Shown here: in pieces, positions 17,223 to 25,867 of the stretch
Layout of the letters: the number at the start of each line of letters is the position of its first letter
How positions within the stretch are numbered: the stretch's first letter is position 1
Position numbers and translations under genes: made by a program
Assembly (NCBI GenBank): GCA_946535435.1
Contig: CAMNDM010000002.1
Location: 1 to 64,000 of the forward strand
Reading direction: 5' to 3'
Length of the DNA stretch: 64,000 nucleotides
From: Physcocola sp002396385
Lineage (GTDB): Bacteria; Bacteroidota; Bacteroidia; Bacteroidales; Paludibacteraceae
The notes under the pieces: model-generated
What the model saw: the letters and a program-made list of their open reading frames with translations, nothing else
Database searches by the model: none
What the model was told of the DNA's origin: nothing

Positions 17223-18215
17223 ATGGATACAAACAGTCTCGTTACAGAAAACGTTGCTGATACGTTCTCTCAGAACTTGTACAACGAAAAAATACAGCAG
17301 ATTCGTGAAAAGATAGCAAGTGTGGTTGTCGGTCAGGAAATGAGTACCGACCTTGTTCTTACGGCGCTGCTTGCTAACGGCCATGTCTTGATTGAGGGCG
17401 TGCCGGGGGTGGCTAAAACTCTTATTGCCCGTTTGGTGTCGAAACTGGTTGATGCGGATTTCTCGCGCATTCAGTTTACGAGCGATATTATGCCGAGTGA
17501 TGTGCTGGGTACCAATGTGTTCAATATGGGCACTAACCAGTTCGAGTTCCACCGTGGGCCTGCGTTTGGCGACATCATCCTGGTGGATGAAATCAACCGT
17601 GCTCCTGCCAAAACACAGTCGGCTTTGTTCGAAGTGATGGAGGAGCGGCAGGCTACCATCGATGGTACCCGTTATCCGATGGGCGATATCTATACCATTG
17701 TGGCTACGCAGAACCCTATTGAACAGGAGGGTACCTACCGTTTGCCAGAGGCGCAAATGGACCGCTTTATGTTTAAAGTGGTGGTGGGCTACCCGAGCCT
17801 CGATGGTGAAGTTCGTGTCCTGGCTGCCCACAACCGTTCCCAAGCCTTCTCGCGACTTGAAGACATCGCTCCTGTTGTCTCGAAACAAGAACTTCTTGAT
17901 TTACGTCGTCTGGCATCGAATGTGTTTATCGATGAGAAAGCAATGCGCTATATTGCGACTATTGTCCAGTCGACACGTTCGCACAACTCTATTTATGTGG
18001 GTGCGTCGCCTCGTGCCAGCATTGCCTTGTTGCAGGCTTCTAAGGCGTTTGCTCTGTTGCATGGCCGTTCCTATGTGGCTCCAGACGATGTCAAGATTCT
18101 TGCTGTCCCTGTCTTGCAACACCGTATATCGCTTACAGCTGAAGCCGAAATGGATGGGATAACCGTTCAAAAGGTTATTACCGAAGTGGTGAATAGTGTA
18201 GAGGTTCCTAAATAA
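17223..18215 (+). CDS. MoxR-family AAA+ ATPase
   Basis: A 330-residue AAA+ protein. The Walker A motif is GVPGVAKT (residues 60-67), Walker B is IILVDEINRAP, with MEERQ, the sensor-1 phrase ATQNPIEQEGTYRLPEAQMDRF, and the C-terminal lid including GASPRASIALLQASKAFA (sensor 2). MoxR ATPases act as chaperones that mature or activate partner complexes, often with VWA or DUF58 proteins. Here the DUF58 gene follows at 8 nt, so the pair likely works together. Confidence 0.95.
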   Translation: MDTNSLVTENVADTFSQNLYNEKIQQIREKIASVVVGQEMSTDLVLTALLANGHVLIEGVPGVAKTLIARLVSKLVDADFSRIQFTSDIMPSDVLGTNVFNMGTNQFEFHRGPAFGDIILVDEINRAPAKTQSALFEVMEERQATIDGTRYPMGDIYTIVATQNPIEQEGTYRLPEAQMDRFMFKVVVGYPSLDGEVRVLAAHNRSQAFSRLEDIAPVVSKQELLDLRRLASNVFIDEKAMRYIATIVQSTRSHNSIYVGASPRASIALLQASKAFALLHGRSYVAPDDVKILAVPVLQHRISLTAEAEMDGITVQKVITEVVNSVEVPK

Positions 18216-18223
18216 ACCGGCTT

Positions 18224-19537
18224 ATGTTTCTCACCCGTAGGCTTTTTATCTTTTTTGTCGCGACGGCTGTTGTCCTGTCGCTCGGCTACCTGTGGGCTTT
18301 TTTCTTTGTGGTTGGCTATGTGCTTGCGGCCGTCATGGTGTTGGCTGTTTGCTATAACTATATCTGGATTTATGCCCATAAGGGTAAAATAGAGGTCGTA
18401 CGTGACAACCCCGAACGCCTTTCCATTGGCGACGACAATGTCGTGCAACTGAGGGTGCGTAACACCTACCATATCCCGGTTCATGCTATTGTCTACGACG
18501 AACCTCCCTACACTTTCCAAATTCGTGATATGAGATTGGAAGCCGACCTTGCGGCTGGCGATGAAACGGTGCTGTCGTATACGGTACGTCCCTTGCGTCG
18601 TGGTTTCTATTTTTTCCACAATGTGAACGCTTTTGTTTCGGTGTGGCCGTATTTGGTCTTACGCCGGTTCAAATCTGACCAGTTGTTTAAGTCGTCGGTC
18701 TATCCGTCTTTCTTTTTCTTGCGCAATTCGCAACTTTTGTCAGTCGAGAACCGTGAACGGCTCTGGGGATCGAAATTGGTGCGTCGTATGGGGCAGAGCA
18801 AGGAATTTGAGAAAATGCGAGAGTATGTCGAGGGCGACGACTACCGGTCTATAAACTGGAAGGCTACTGCGCGCCGTCACCGCCTTATGGTTAACGAAAA
18901 TCAGGAAGAACAGTCGCAGACGGTTTATGCCGTTATCGATAAAGGACGGGGCATGCAACACACGTTTGCGGGCCTGTCGTTGCTCGACCATGCTATTAAT
19001 TCGGCTCTTCAGTTGTCGTATTTCGCACTTTCGCATGCCGACAATGCGGGCATTATTTCTTTTGAAAAGTCGGTCGATACGTTTGTTGCCGCTACTCGTT
19101 ATTCTTCTCAAATGAATAAACTGATGGCTGCATTATACGATGAGGTGACTTCTTTCCATCAGAGCGACTATTTCGCATTGTACGAGTTTTGTAAACGGAA
19201 AGTTCAGAAGCGAAGCCTGTTAGTGGTTTACACCACGTTCGACTCGCTTACGGCAATGCGCCGGCAATTACCTTATTTAAAGCGATTGTCTCTTTCTCAT
19301 GTCGTTCTTGTTACTTTTTTTGTGGATAAAGATGTAGAACGGTTGGCAACGGAAAAAGCTACCGATACTTTGGGGTATGTGACTCAGATGGTGGCGCAAA
19401 AATTCAGTTTTGAACAAAAACTCATTGTTTCCGAACTGCGCCATTATGGTATTTATTCGCTACTGACATCGCCCGAGCACCTTTCTGCCAGCGTTATCAA
19501 CCGTTATCTTGAATTTAAATCGCGACACGTGCTCTGA
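18224..19537 (+). CDS. DUF58 membrane protein
   Basis: A 437-residue protein with two membrane segments near the N-terminus (about 6-45), a beta-rich middle, and the DUF58 core REYVEGDDYRSINWKATAR (about 203-221). A VWA-like fold follows with a degenerate metal site (VIDKGRGMQHTF). DUF58 proteins are the usual partners of MoxR. It closes the five-gene cluster; a terminator lies 110 nt downstream. Confidence 0.9.
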   Translation: MFLTRRLFIFFVATAVVLSLGYLWAFFFVVGYVLAAVMVLAVCYNYIWIYAHKGKIEVVRDNPERLSIGDDNVVQLRVRNTYHIPVHAIVYDEPPYTFQIRDMRLEADLAAGDETVLSYTVRPLRRGFYFFHNVNAFVSVWPYLVLRRFKSDQLFKSSVYPSFFFLRNSQLLSVENRERLWGSKLVRRMGQSKEFEKMREYVEGDDYRSINWKATARRHRLMVNENQEEQSQTVYAVIDKGRGMQHTFAGLSLLDHAINSALQLSYFALSHADNAGIISFEKSVDTFVAATRYSSQMNKLMAALYDEVTSFHQSDYFALYEFCKRKVQKRSLLVVYTTFDSLTAMRRQLPYLKRLSLSHVVLVTFFVDKDVERLATEKATDTLGYVTQMVAQKFSFEQKLIVSELRHYGIYSLLTSPEHLSASVINRYLEFKSRHVL

Positions 19538-19644
19538 TTTTTTGTCGAGCATTTGGTGCTGGCATGTCGTAAAGAAGATAGAATAATGTAAGGCGAAAGG
19601 CTATGTGTTTGTTAATGTGATAGTTCTGGTTGCGATATGTGTAT

Positions 19645-19681
19645 AAAAAAGACAGGCGGTATAAGTCCACCTGTCTTTTTT
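19645..19681. terminator. Bidirectional terminator
   Basis: Stem GACAGG (651-656) with CCTGTC (670-675), extended by one mismatch plus two inner pairs and flanked by A- and T-runs, lies between the convergent DUF58 and minus-strand membrane protein genes. Confidence 0.7.
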
Positions 19682-19688
19682 GTTGTCT

Positions 19689-20135
19689 TTATTGTTGTTC
19701 TTTCAAATCGTTTTCATTTATTCTGCCAAGTACAACGATGACCGCCAGACAGAAAATAGTCAGATAGAACGATGAGTTGATTTTAGAGGTCAAGCCTTCG
19801 CTGTCGAAATGATACATAAGCAGGCATAACAATACGTCAATTGCCCATACATACAGCCTTATGGTACTCCATTTCAAGAAATTTGCCTGTCTTTCCGTTT
19901 GGCTTTGTTTTGTTTCAACAACATTTTTGTTGTAGAGCCAGTAAAGAAGTGGTATGTTGCCTATGGCAAATAGCAAGAGAATGCTCTTTAGCTCGTAGGG
20001 TGTCCCTTCTTCTGCCCACAATTGTGAAACGGGTGCGCATATAAAGCAGATGGTGGCAATGGTGAGCGATATGCTTGTTATCTTGTGAATCCGTTTAAGT
20101 TGTTTTACGCTGTTTTTAAATTGTTTTTCGTCCAT
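19689..20135 (-). CDS. Small four-helix membrane protein
   Basis: A 148-residue protein with four hydrophobic segments (about 19-39, 49-66, 89-107 and 120-138) joined by short charged loops. No motif was recognised. It lies 14 nt after recR and probably shares its transcript. Codon pattern and context suggest a real gene; no function can be assigned. Confidence 0.7.
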   Translation of the reverse strand: MDEKQFKNSVKQLKRIHKITSISLTIATICFICAPVSQLWAEEGTPYELKSILLLFAIGNIPLLYWLYNKNVVETKQSQTERQANFLKWSTIRLYVWAIDVLLCLLMYHFDSEGLTSKINSSFYLTIFCLAVIVVLGRINENDLKEQQ

Positions 20136-20149
20136 TTGTTCTTTTGTTG

Positions 20150-20758
20150 TTATCTTGAAAATGGTATGCGGTTCAGCAACGAACTTCCCAATGTGACCTC
20201 GTCGGCATATTGCAGGCTGTCGCCTACAGCTACACCCCGGGCAAGAGTCGTAATCTTCACCCCTGTGCTAACCAGTTTTTTGTAGATGTAGAAACTGGTG
20301 GTGTCGCCCTCTATGGTGGCGCTCAGTGCAAGTATCACTTCGTTAATCCCTCCAGCCTTTACACGCTCTTCCAAACTGTCTATAGTAAGGTCGTTGGGAC
20401 CGATTCCGTCCATGGGTGAAATTATACCTCCTAACACGTGGTAGCGTCCGTTATACTGCTGTGTGTTTTCAATGCTCATAACGTCTTGTATGTTTTCTAC
20501 CACGCACAAGGTGTGTGCGTCCCGCCGTTGGTCGGCGCAGATGGCGCATGTCTCCGTGTCGCTTATGTTGTGGCACACTTTGCAGTAACCAATATTGTTC
20601 CGTGCGTTAATAATGCTGTTGCCGAGGCGTTCAACCTCGTCGTTAGGGCGTTTCAGCAGGTGCAGCATAATGCGTAGGGCGCTTTTTTTCCCAATGCCGG
20701 GCATGCGCGATATTTGGTCTACAGCGTCTTCAAGTAATGCCGATGTCAGTTTCTCCAC
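20150..20758 (-). CDS. recR: Recombination protein RecR
   Basis: Works with RecF and RecO to load RecA at gaps and daughter-strand breaks. The 202-residue length is typical. The helix-hairpin-helix is RMPGIGKKSALRIMLHLL, the four-cysteine zinc finger is CKVCHNISDTETCAIC (about 57-72), and a TOPRIM domain (VVENIQDVMSIE...LGGIISPMDGIGP) follows. It lies 12 nt after an upstream membrane-protein gene. Confidence 0.97.
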   Translation of the reverse strand: MEKLTSALLEDAVDQISRMPGIGKKSALRIMLHLLKRPNDEVERLGNSIINARNNIGYCKVCHNISDTETCAICADQRRDAHTLCVVENIQDVMSIENTQQYNGRYHVLGGIISPMDGIGPNDLTIDSLEERVKAGGINEVILALSATIEGDTTSFYIYKKLVSTGVKITTLARGVAVGDSLQYADEVTLGSSLLNRIPFSR

Positions 20759-20769
20759 GTTTTCTCTGT

Positions 20770-21552
20770 TTAGAAGACGTTATCGTCGTCTGGCTGGTTG
20801 TTGCCGTTGTTAGAGTCATCGGGGCGTTGGTAGCGTCGTTGATTGTTTCCGTTTGTCCCGACCCCTCCGTTTTGCTGTCGTTGTACGCGCTCTAATTGTT
20901 GTTGCGCCTTCTCTAACCGCTCTTTTGCCTGCTGCAGTTCTCTGACTGCATCTTCCATTGTTACCTCTTGTTGCTGCGGCTCGGAGTTTTTGCCGACTGT
21001 GCCGATTGCGTTGTTTGTGTTCACTTGTGGTGGCATGGCCCCGTTCAAGTGGTATTTCGCCATGTATTCGTTAAACGGTACGTTATTGACGGAAATGATG
21101 CTGTCTACAACAAATTCGCTATAGCCGCGCCAAGGCAGGCTGTGAAGGTATTCGTTGTAGTGTAGTTGCAGCTGTTGGTTGGTCATCGTTTCCATAATCT
21201 TGAACAGACGGTCGTCGCTTACCGAGAATATGAACTCGTTGTTCTGTATGGTCCCTGTCGTGTTGCCGCTTTTAATGCCTTCTTGAATCAGTCGGCCTTC
21301 AAAGGTCTTAAATACATAGCCTTTGCGGGTAATGTAGTTCAAGTTGCCGGCTTTCACTCCGTCTGCAACCACGTAGTAGTAGCGGAAATAGCAGAATATA
21401 GCACCTATCAGTAACAAAATGAAGAATGTGAAACAACCAAGTTTCATTAGAAAATGTCCTCCTTTTTTCTTTTCCTTGTTGTCTTTGTTCTCAATTTGTC
21501 TGACTTCTTCTGGTTGTGTGCTTTCAACAACCTTTTCTTGTTCTTCACTCAT
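20770..21552 (-). CDS. Membrane-anchored protein with glutamine-rich coiled coil
   Basis: A 260-residue protein. An acidic cytosolic start (about 1-35), one membrane segment (about 36-57) and an extracytoplasmic domain with the phrase GVKAGNLNYITRKGYVFKTFEG. I recognise that phrase from a widespread, uncharacterised Bacteroidales family in which the core follows a single helix. The C-terminal 80 residues are a Q/E/R-rich coiled coil then an N- and D-rich tail, which is an extension beyond the core. Function unknown. It lies in an apparent operon with recR. Confidence 0.7.
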   Translation of the reverse strand: MSEEQEKVVESTQPEEVRQIENKDNKEKKKGGHFLMKLGCFTFFILLLIGAIFCYFRYYYVVADGVKAGNLNYITRKGYVFKTFEGRLIQEGIKSGNTTGTIQNNEFIFSVSDDRLFKIMETMTNQQLQLHYNEYLHSLPWRGYSEFVVDSIISVNNVPFNEYMAKYHLNGAMPPQVNTNNAIGTVGKNSEPQQQEVTMEDAVRELQQAKERLEKAQQQLERVQRQQNGGVGTNGNNQRRYQRPDDSNNGNNQPDDDNVF

Positions 21553-21591
21553 ATCTTGTTAATGTTGGTTTCTTCTGTCTTGTTTTCCCCT

Positions 21592-22038
21592 TTAGAAAAA
21601 ACATTCCGGAATGTCGTGCAGGAAAGTGTATTGGTCTTCTCCCCAATTCACTTTGCAGCAGTAGTGGCTCAATCCGTTGCTTACCAACAGGTAGTCGACG
21701 TGCAGTTTCATATTGTAGCTTGCAATTTGGTCAAATACCTTTTGGGTTATTTTCACGCTTGGAGCCTTGTATTCGGCAATCAGTTGCGGCTTCCCTTGAC
21801 GGTCGTGGATGACCGTGTCGAACCGTTTGCTCATGCCGTTCAATTCCACAATACCTTCGTTCACAATCAGCTGGCTTGGGTAGCCTTTGTAGCCGATCAG
21901 GTATTTAACCATGTGTTGGCGTACCCATTCTTCCGGCGTCAGCTTTACGTATTTTTTGCGCTGCTCGTCAAGTATGTAGGTCTTTCCGTCTTCTGTTTTT
22001 GTACGGAAAGGGAATTTTGGCAAATTCAGAGTTTCCAT
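21592..22038 (-). CDS. Solitary HsdR_N-type nuclease-fold protein
   Basis: A 148-residue protein resembling the N-terminal domain of type I restriction HsdR subunits. The PD-(D/E)xK core is visible as Asp74 (RFDTVIHD), then Glu89-x-Lys91 (IAEYKAP), with a helix containing FDQIASYN. Met1 at 22038 (METLNLPKFPF) is preferred over 22059 because a promoter -7 box covers 22057-22064. There is no HsdM or HsdS and no helicase domain, so this is not a restriction system. From memory, this gene usually sits back-to-back with holA in Bacteroidales; here about 6 kb separates them. Confidence 0.8.
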   Translation of the reverse strand: METLNLPKFPFRTKTEDGKTYILDEQRKKYVKLTPEEWVRQHMVKYLIGYKGYPSQLIVNEGIVELNGMSKRFDTVIHDRQGKPQLIAEYKAPSVKITQKVFDQIASYNMKLHVDYLLVSNGLSHYCCKVNWGEDQYTFLHDIPECFF

Positions 22039-22056
22039 TACTGATGTGCGTTTACG

Positions 22057-22064
22057 CAAATTTA
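22057..22064 (-). promoter_or_regulatory. Candidate -7 promoter element
   Basis: On the minus strand this reads TAAATTTG, matching TAnnTTTG. It lies 18 nt upstream of the ATG at 22038 and argues against the longer start at 22059. No clear -33 box. Confidence 0.5.
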
Positions 22065-22280
22065 CATAAAAAAAACGAATGCTGTCCTTTCTGGTTTAAA
22101 GTGAAGCCGATACTCTTTATTGACGCTGCCCTGTTTGCCTATTTGGAAAACCTGTCGCTTCCCGACCTTTCCTTAAAGAAAGGGTAGTGTAAGGCGGTGT
22201 TTTCAGGGGATGCCGTTCCTTCTGCTAATTCCCATTCCCAACAGGCATTTCCTGATGCTGGTTTCCCCCCTGTGTCGGTT

Positions 22281-25200
22281 CTATAGCCTTGTTTTATAAC
22301 AATCTTGTTCCTCTGTGTTTTCCTGAAAGGTGTCTTTAGTAGCGTCTTCCCTCATGAGTCCTTCTTTTTCCAGATATCTTTTGGTGGCTTGACCCATGTG
22401 TCGGGCAAACTGTTCGCCCAAGTCGTACCAATTGTTAATTCTATCTATGGTTTCCTCGAAGAATAAGTCCGGCACAATGGTTTCCCCTTTCAAACTGAAA
22501 TGTTTGAGGTATTGGAGAATGTAGTATGGAAAAAATACAATGTAACAGAGTTTGTTTATGATTTTCAGCAGGAGGAACGGAATTGAGAACAATGTCATTT
22601 CCAATCGTCTGATTTTTCCACAATAGAGTTCCCTGATGAAACGCTTGTTGCGTTTGACGGTTTTTTCTGAATAGGGATACCCCCTCTCCATTCCCAGGCA
22701 GAAGTCGTTTATTAATTTATAAGTCAGTAGGTTTGAACCCAACTTGGTGATGTCTCCGTCCCAAAGTATAATTTCTTTAGCGTCACATCCGTATTCCTCA
22801 AAGTTGAAGTTGTCGTTTAGTAGGGTTATGGTGTCCTGCTGTCTGGAAGTCTCATCCTTTCCCTTTTCTTTAGTATTTCCCAACGTGCAAAGTCCTGATG
22901 AGAGAAACGTTTCAATGTTTTTCGGTAAAACCACGTCGTGTATGTTACAGCCGGAAAGGCACTTGTATTTAAGATGGGTTAATGTGTCGGGTAGTTTGAT
23001 TTCTGTCAGATGCCTGCAATCTTTAAATACGCCTCTTTCTATTTCTGTGATTGTTGCCGGCCACTCTATCGTTTTGAATCCGCATTCAGAGAAGGCGTAG
23101 TCTTCGATGGTGGTAAGAGAGTCCGGAAAATTAATTTCTATTAGGTTTGAACAACCGGCGAATGCTTCCTCTCGAATCGTGGTAAGGTTGTTTGGTAACC
23201 GGACAGCTTTAATTTCCTTATGATTCTTGAAAACCTCTTTGGCTATAATGGTTACTTCTTCGGGAATAACCACTTCTTCGTTAAATTTTTGGTCGTATTT
23301 CATCAAGTTGCCTGCTATTACCTTAAACGGTGATGCTACCGTTGGGTCGCTGTCGTCCATAATGGGACATTCGGTGAAACTGTCTGCTTCAAACCGTATG
23401 CCTGTGCCTGTTACTTCTACTAGACTTTCGCAGTATCCGAAAATACGCAACCCTATTTCTTTAATTGGGCCACTGACTTGAACAGAGCGTAGCTTCTGAC
23501 AGTTACAGAACGCTTCTTGTTTTAAGTGCTTAATCCCGTCGGGTAGTACCACTCTTTCCACGTCTGAGCCGTAGAAAGCGCATTCTCCAACACTGTTGAT
23601 TCCTTCAGGTAGACGAACCTCCTTTAAACCGGTGTGTATGAATGCATAATTGCCAATCCTTCTCAAGTTTCCCGGTAGGTTTATTTGCTGGAGATTTTTG
23701 CAGTGTGCGAATGCGTCATCCTCTATTGTGACGATTGTACTGGGCAAATGTACACTCCTCAAGTTCTCACAATGAAAAAATGCTTTTGAACCGATGGTAC
23801 TGACTCCTTCCTCTATCACCACGTCAATCAAGTCGTTCCGTTTTTTGTAGGCATTGTCTGGCAGGTCGGCTTTTATTATAAGAGGCTCTGTCATGACGGT
23901 TAGTTCCGGTTCGTGCTTTTCTTCTTTACAAGGTAGGGCCGAATCGTCGACTTTAGTGTGTGGTTGAAATTGGGGTGTGTTGAGGTTGTAGCATCCCGCG
24001 AAGGAATCCCAACAAACTTCTTTTAGCGATTTGGGCAGTAGGATGTCTTCTAGCGAGACACAATCTTTGAATGTCTTTGGCTTAACGATTTCTATGCCTT
24101 CCGGAATGGAAATTGTTTTTAGTGACCTGCAATTTTCAAATGCCCCGTACCCAATCTTTTTTAATGATGTTGGCAGATTGATGCTTTTAAGCCGTAAGCA
24201 GTTCCGGAAGGCTCCTATTCCTATTTCTTCAACGCCTTCTGCTATGTCAACATCGGTGATTTCGCAGTTGCCTTCGAAGGCATTTGGCGCAATAACTCTG
24301 ACGTCCGCCACTTTAATACTTCCTTTGGCCGTTTTACCTCCTACTAGACGTTTGCATGTGCAGAAAACCTGGTTGTTAGCAGTCTTTTCCGTTAGCCACG
24401 GAGTGTTGTCGAATGTGTTGCCGTAAACCTCCATGTCTTTTTCGGGGTAGCTGATGTTTGTCAGCGACATACAGCCCATAAATGCTTCTTCAGATATTCC
24501 TTCTATTGTGTCGGGTAGTGTTATCTCCTTAAGGTTGCTGCATCCCATAAAAGAACCGTAACCAATATGCCTCAGCGTGTCGGGTAGTTTGATGCCGGAC
24601 AGGTAGACGCTGTTGTAAAAGGCTCCGTTCCCAATTTGTGTGATTCCCTCTGGAACCGTAACATCGCCTTTACATCTCTTTCCGTCCAGCACTATGTGGT
24701 CGCAGATGACGACCAGCGGATTCTCTTTCTGTTTTGTCTCTAAAAATGGGGTGTTCTCGAAAACGTCGAAACCGAAGGGTGTCCAGGTTAACTTGAAACT
24801 TACGTTTTTTAGCGATGTGCAACCGGAAAACGCTTTGTCTCCTATATATTGAATTTCATCTCCGAAGGTTAAATTGTCGAGGCTTTTGCAACCAGAGAAA
24901 GCCTTTTTCCCTATATTTTCCAAAGATTTAGGAAATTCAATTGTTTTTAGCCTTATACATTCCTCGAAAGCCCAATTCCCAATTTCTTTTAATCCGTTCC
25001 CCAAGTTTACACATTCTAATTTGCTGCAGCTGTAAAAACCTTGGTTTTTTATGCTTTCAACTGAGTTTGGCAATTCCACTTTCCTCAACTTGCTACACCC
25101 GTAGAAGGCACAACGTCCCACCGTTTTCAAACCCTCGTTGAAAATAACCGTTTCTAAATTCTTGCAATCTTCAAAGGCCGATTCTTCTATAGTCTCTAAT

Positions 25201-25331
25201 GATTTTGGTAAAATTATAGAGAAGAGGTCTTCCCGCCCTTTGTATTCATCTGCTTTTATCACTTTAGTGCCTTCTTTTATTACCAGGCTCTTTGCTCTGC
25301 TCGTTTCCGTATTATCCTTTGAATTTTTCAT
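22281..25331 (-). CDS. BspA-type leucine-rich-repeat protein
   Basis: About 1016 residues from Met at 25331. The first ~850 residues are BspA/Treponema-type leucine-rich repeats (LRR_5, about 23 residues each) with recurring units such as IGYGAFENCRSLKTISIP and LPDTLRHIGYGSFMGC. A frame start at 25412 adds a hydrophobic stretch, but a promoter box at 25355-25362 lies in that segment, so it is probably leader sequence. Without it there is no signal peptide. Near the C-terminus a hydrophobic segment (IPFLLLKIINKLCYIVFFPYYIL) could anchor the protein, followed by a ~70-residue charged tail. No T9SS domain is present. The role is unknown; relatives bind proteins or host surfaces. Confidence 0.8.
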   Translation of the reverse strand: MKNSKDNTETSRAKSLVIKEGTKVIKADEYKGREDLFSIILPKSLETIEESAFEDCKNLETVIFNEGLKTVGRCAFYGCSKLRKVELPNSVESIKNQGFYSCSKLECVNLGNGLKEIGNWAFEECIRLKTIEFPKSLENIGKKAFSGCKSLDNLTFGDEIQYIGDKAFSGCTSLKNVSFKLTWTPFGFDVFENTPFLETKQKENPLVVICDHIVLDGKRCKGDVTVPEGITQIGNGAFYNSVYLSGIKLPDTLRHIGYGSFMGCSNLKEITLPDTIEGISEEAFMGCMSLTNISYPEKDMEVYGNTFDNTPWLTEKTANNQVFCTCKRLVGGKTAKGSIKVADVRVIAPNAFEGNCEITDVDIAEGVEEIGIGAFRNCLRLKSINLPTSLKKIGYGAFENCRSLKTISIPEGIEIVKPKTFKDCVSLEDILLPKSLKEVCWDSFAGCYNLNTPQFQPHTKVDDSALPCKEEKHEPELTVMTEPLIIKADLPDNAYKKRNDLIDVVIEEGVSTIGSKAFFHCENLRSVHLPSTIVTIEDDAFAHCKNLQQINLPGNLRRIGNYAFIHTGLKEVRLPEGINSVGECAFYGSDVERVVLPDGIKHLKQEAFCNCQKLRSVQVSGPIKEIGLRIFGYCESLVEVTGTGIRFEADSFTECPIMDDSDPTVASPFKVIAGNLMKYDQKFNEEVVIPEEVTIIAKEVFKNHKEIKAVRLPNNLTTIREEAFAGCSNLIEINFPDSLTTIEDYAFSECGFKTIEWPATITEIERGVFKDCRHLTEIKLPDTLTHLKYKCLSGCNIHDVVLPKNIETFLSSGLCTLGNTKEKGKDETSRQQDTITLLNDNFNFEEYGCDAKEIILWDGDITKLGSNLLTYKLINDFCLGMERGYPYSEKTVKRNKRFIRELYCGKIRRLEMTLFSIPFLLLKIINKLCYIVFFPYYILQYLKHFSLKGETIVPDLFFEETIDRINNWYDLGEQFARHMGQATKRYLEKEGLMREDATKDTFQENTEEQDCYKTRL

Positions 25332-25354
25332 ATGCTTAGTTTCAATTGTGAAGA

Positions 25355-25362
25355 CAAAAATA
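25355..25362 (-). promoter_or_regulatory. Candidate promoter of the LRR gene
   Basis: The minus strand reads TATTTTTG here, with a TTTT (one mismatch to TTTG) 19 nt upstream. It lies 24 nt before the ATG at 25331 and decides the start. Confidence 0.5.
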
Positions 25363-25552
25363 AAGTAAAGTAGGTATGTGGAAAATAGCAGATTTGCCTG
25401 TAAAGTGTACAAAAATAACTGCTCGAAACAGAAAAGGTCCGCTGCTTGTTTTTACCGTGTGTCCAATGGCGATTCTGTGCGTCGGAAGGTTCGCCGAAAA
25501 AGACAATCCTCATATGTTGGGAAGATACGCTTCCTTTATCCTTTTTTTTCTT

Positions 25553-25610
25553 ATCGTCTAATTTTGTATTGTTGTGTAACAACTCTTGACTCAGCGTATG
25601 GCGAAGGAAA
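25553..25610 (+). repeat. Direct repeat, left copy (holA start region)
   Basis: These 58 bp match 27969-28026 at 56 of 58 positions by eye. The shared piece covers the holA promoter, leader, ATG and first codons (MAKE). The left copy carries TATTGTTG where the right copy has a perfect TATTTTTG, so its -7 box is damaged. Outside the repeat the two loci are unrelated. Confidence 0.9.
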
Positions 25611-25669
25611 ACATCGCTTTCACAAAAAGTTTACAATATATGCAGGTTCTCGCTGATTCTGTGATGTAA
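25598..25669 (+). pseudogene. holA 5' remnant
   Basis: The ATG of the left repeat opens a 23-codon frame whose first four codons equal those of holA (MAKE) and then diverges into unrelated sequence ending at TAA. It is best read as a non-functional leftover or copied 5' tip of holA, with a mutated promoter, rather than a gene. Confidence 0.7.
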
Positions 25670-25765
25670 ACACAGAGTTTATGACTGCGTGAAGAGATGC
25701 GTAAAATCTTGTCTTTATGCTGTACAACATAAAAAATGGGGGGGCGTGATTTTGGGAAATCATAC

Positions 25766-25773
25766 TATATTTG
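25766..25773 (+). promoter_or_regulatory. Candidate -7 promoter of the exported-protein cassette
   Basis: TATATTTG matches TAnnTTTG, giving a leader of about 90 nt before the ATG at 25868. A -33 box at the right spacing is not evident. Confidence 0.4.
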
Positions 25774-25867
25774 CGATGTCATAATTAATATGGCTGTAAA
25801 AATGTGATCTCTACAGCCAGAACTGTTTAATAAAGAGAGTTTATAGATGTTCCTTAAACTAGACAAA

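Noticed and set aside
16884..17888. 334-residue ORF on the minus strand
   Set aside because: Antisense across the DUF4350 and MoxR genes, no domain, and not compatible with both being real.
21592..22038. Type I restriction-modification system
   Set aside because: Only an HsdR N-terminal-like fold is present; no helicase domain, HsdM or HsdS nearby.
25332..25412. N-terminal hydrophobic extension of the LRR protein as a signal peptide
   Set aside because: The segment overlaps a promoter -7 box; the hydrophobicity comes from AT-rich leader sequence.
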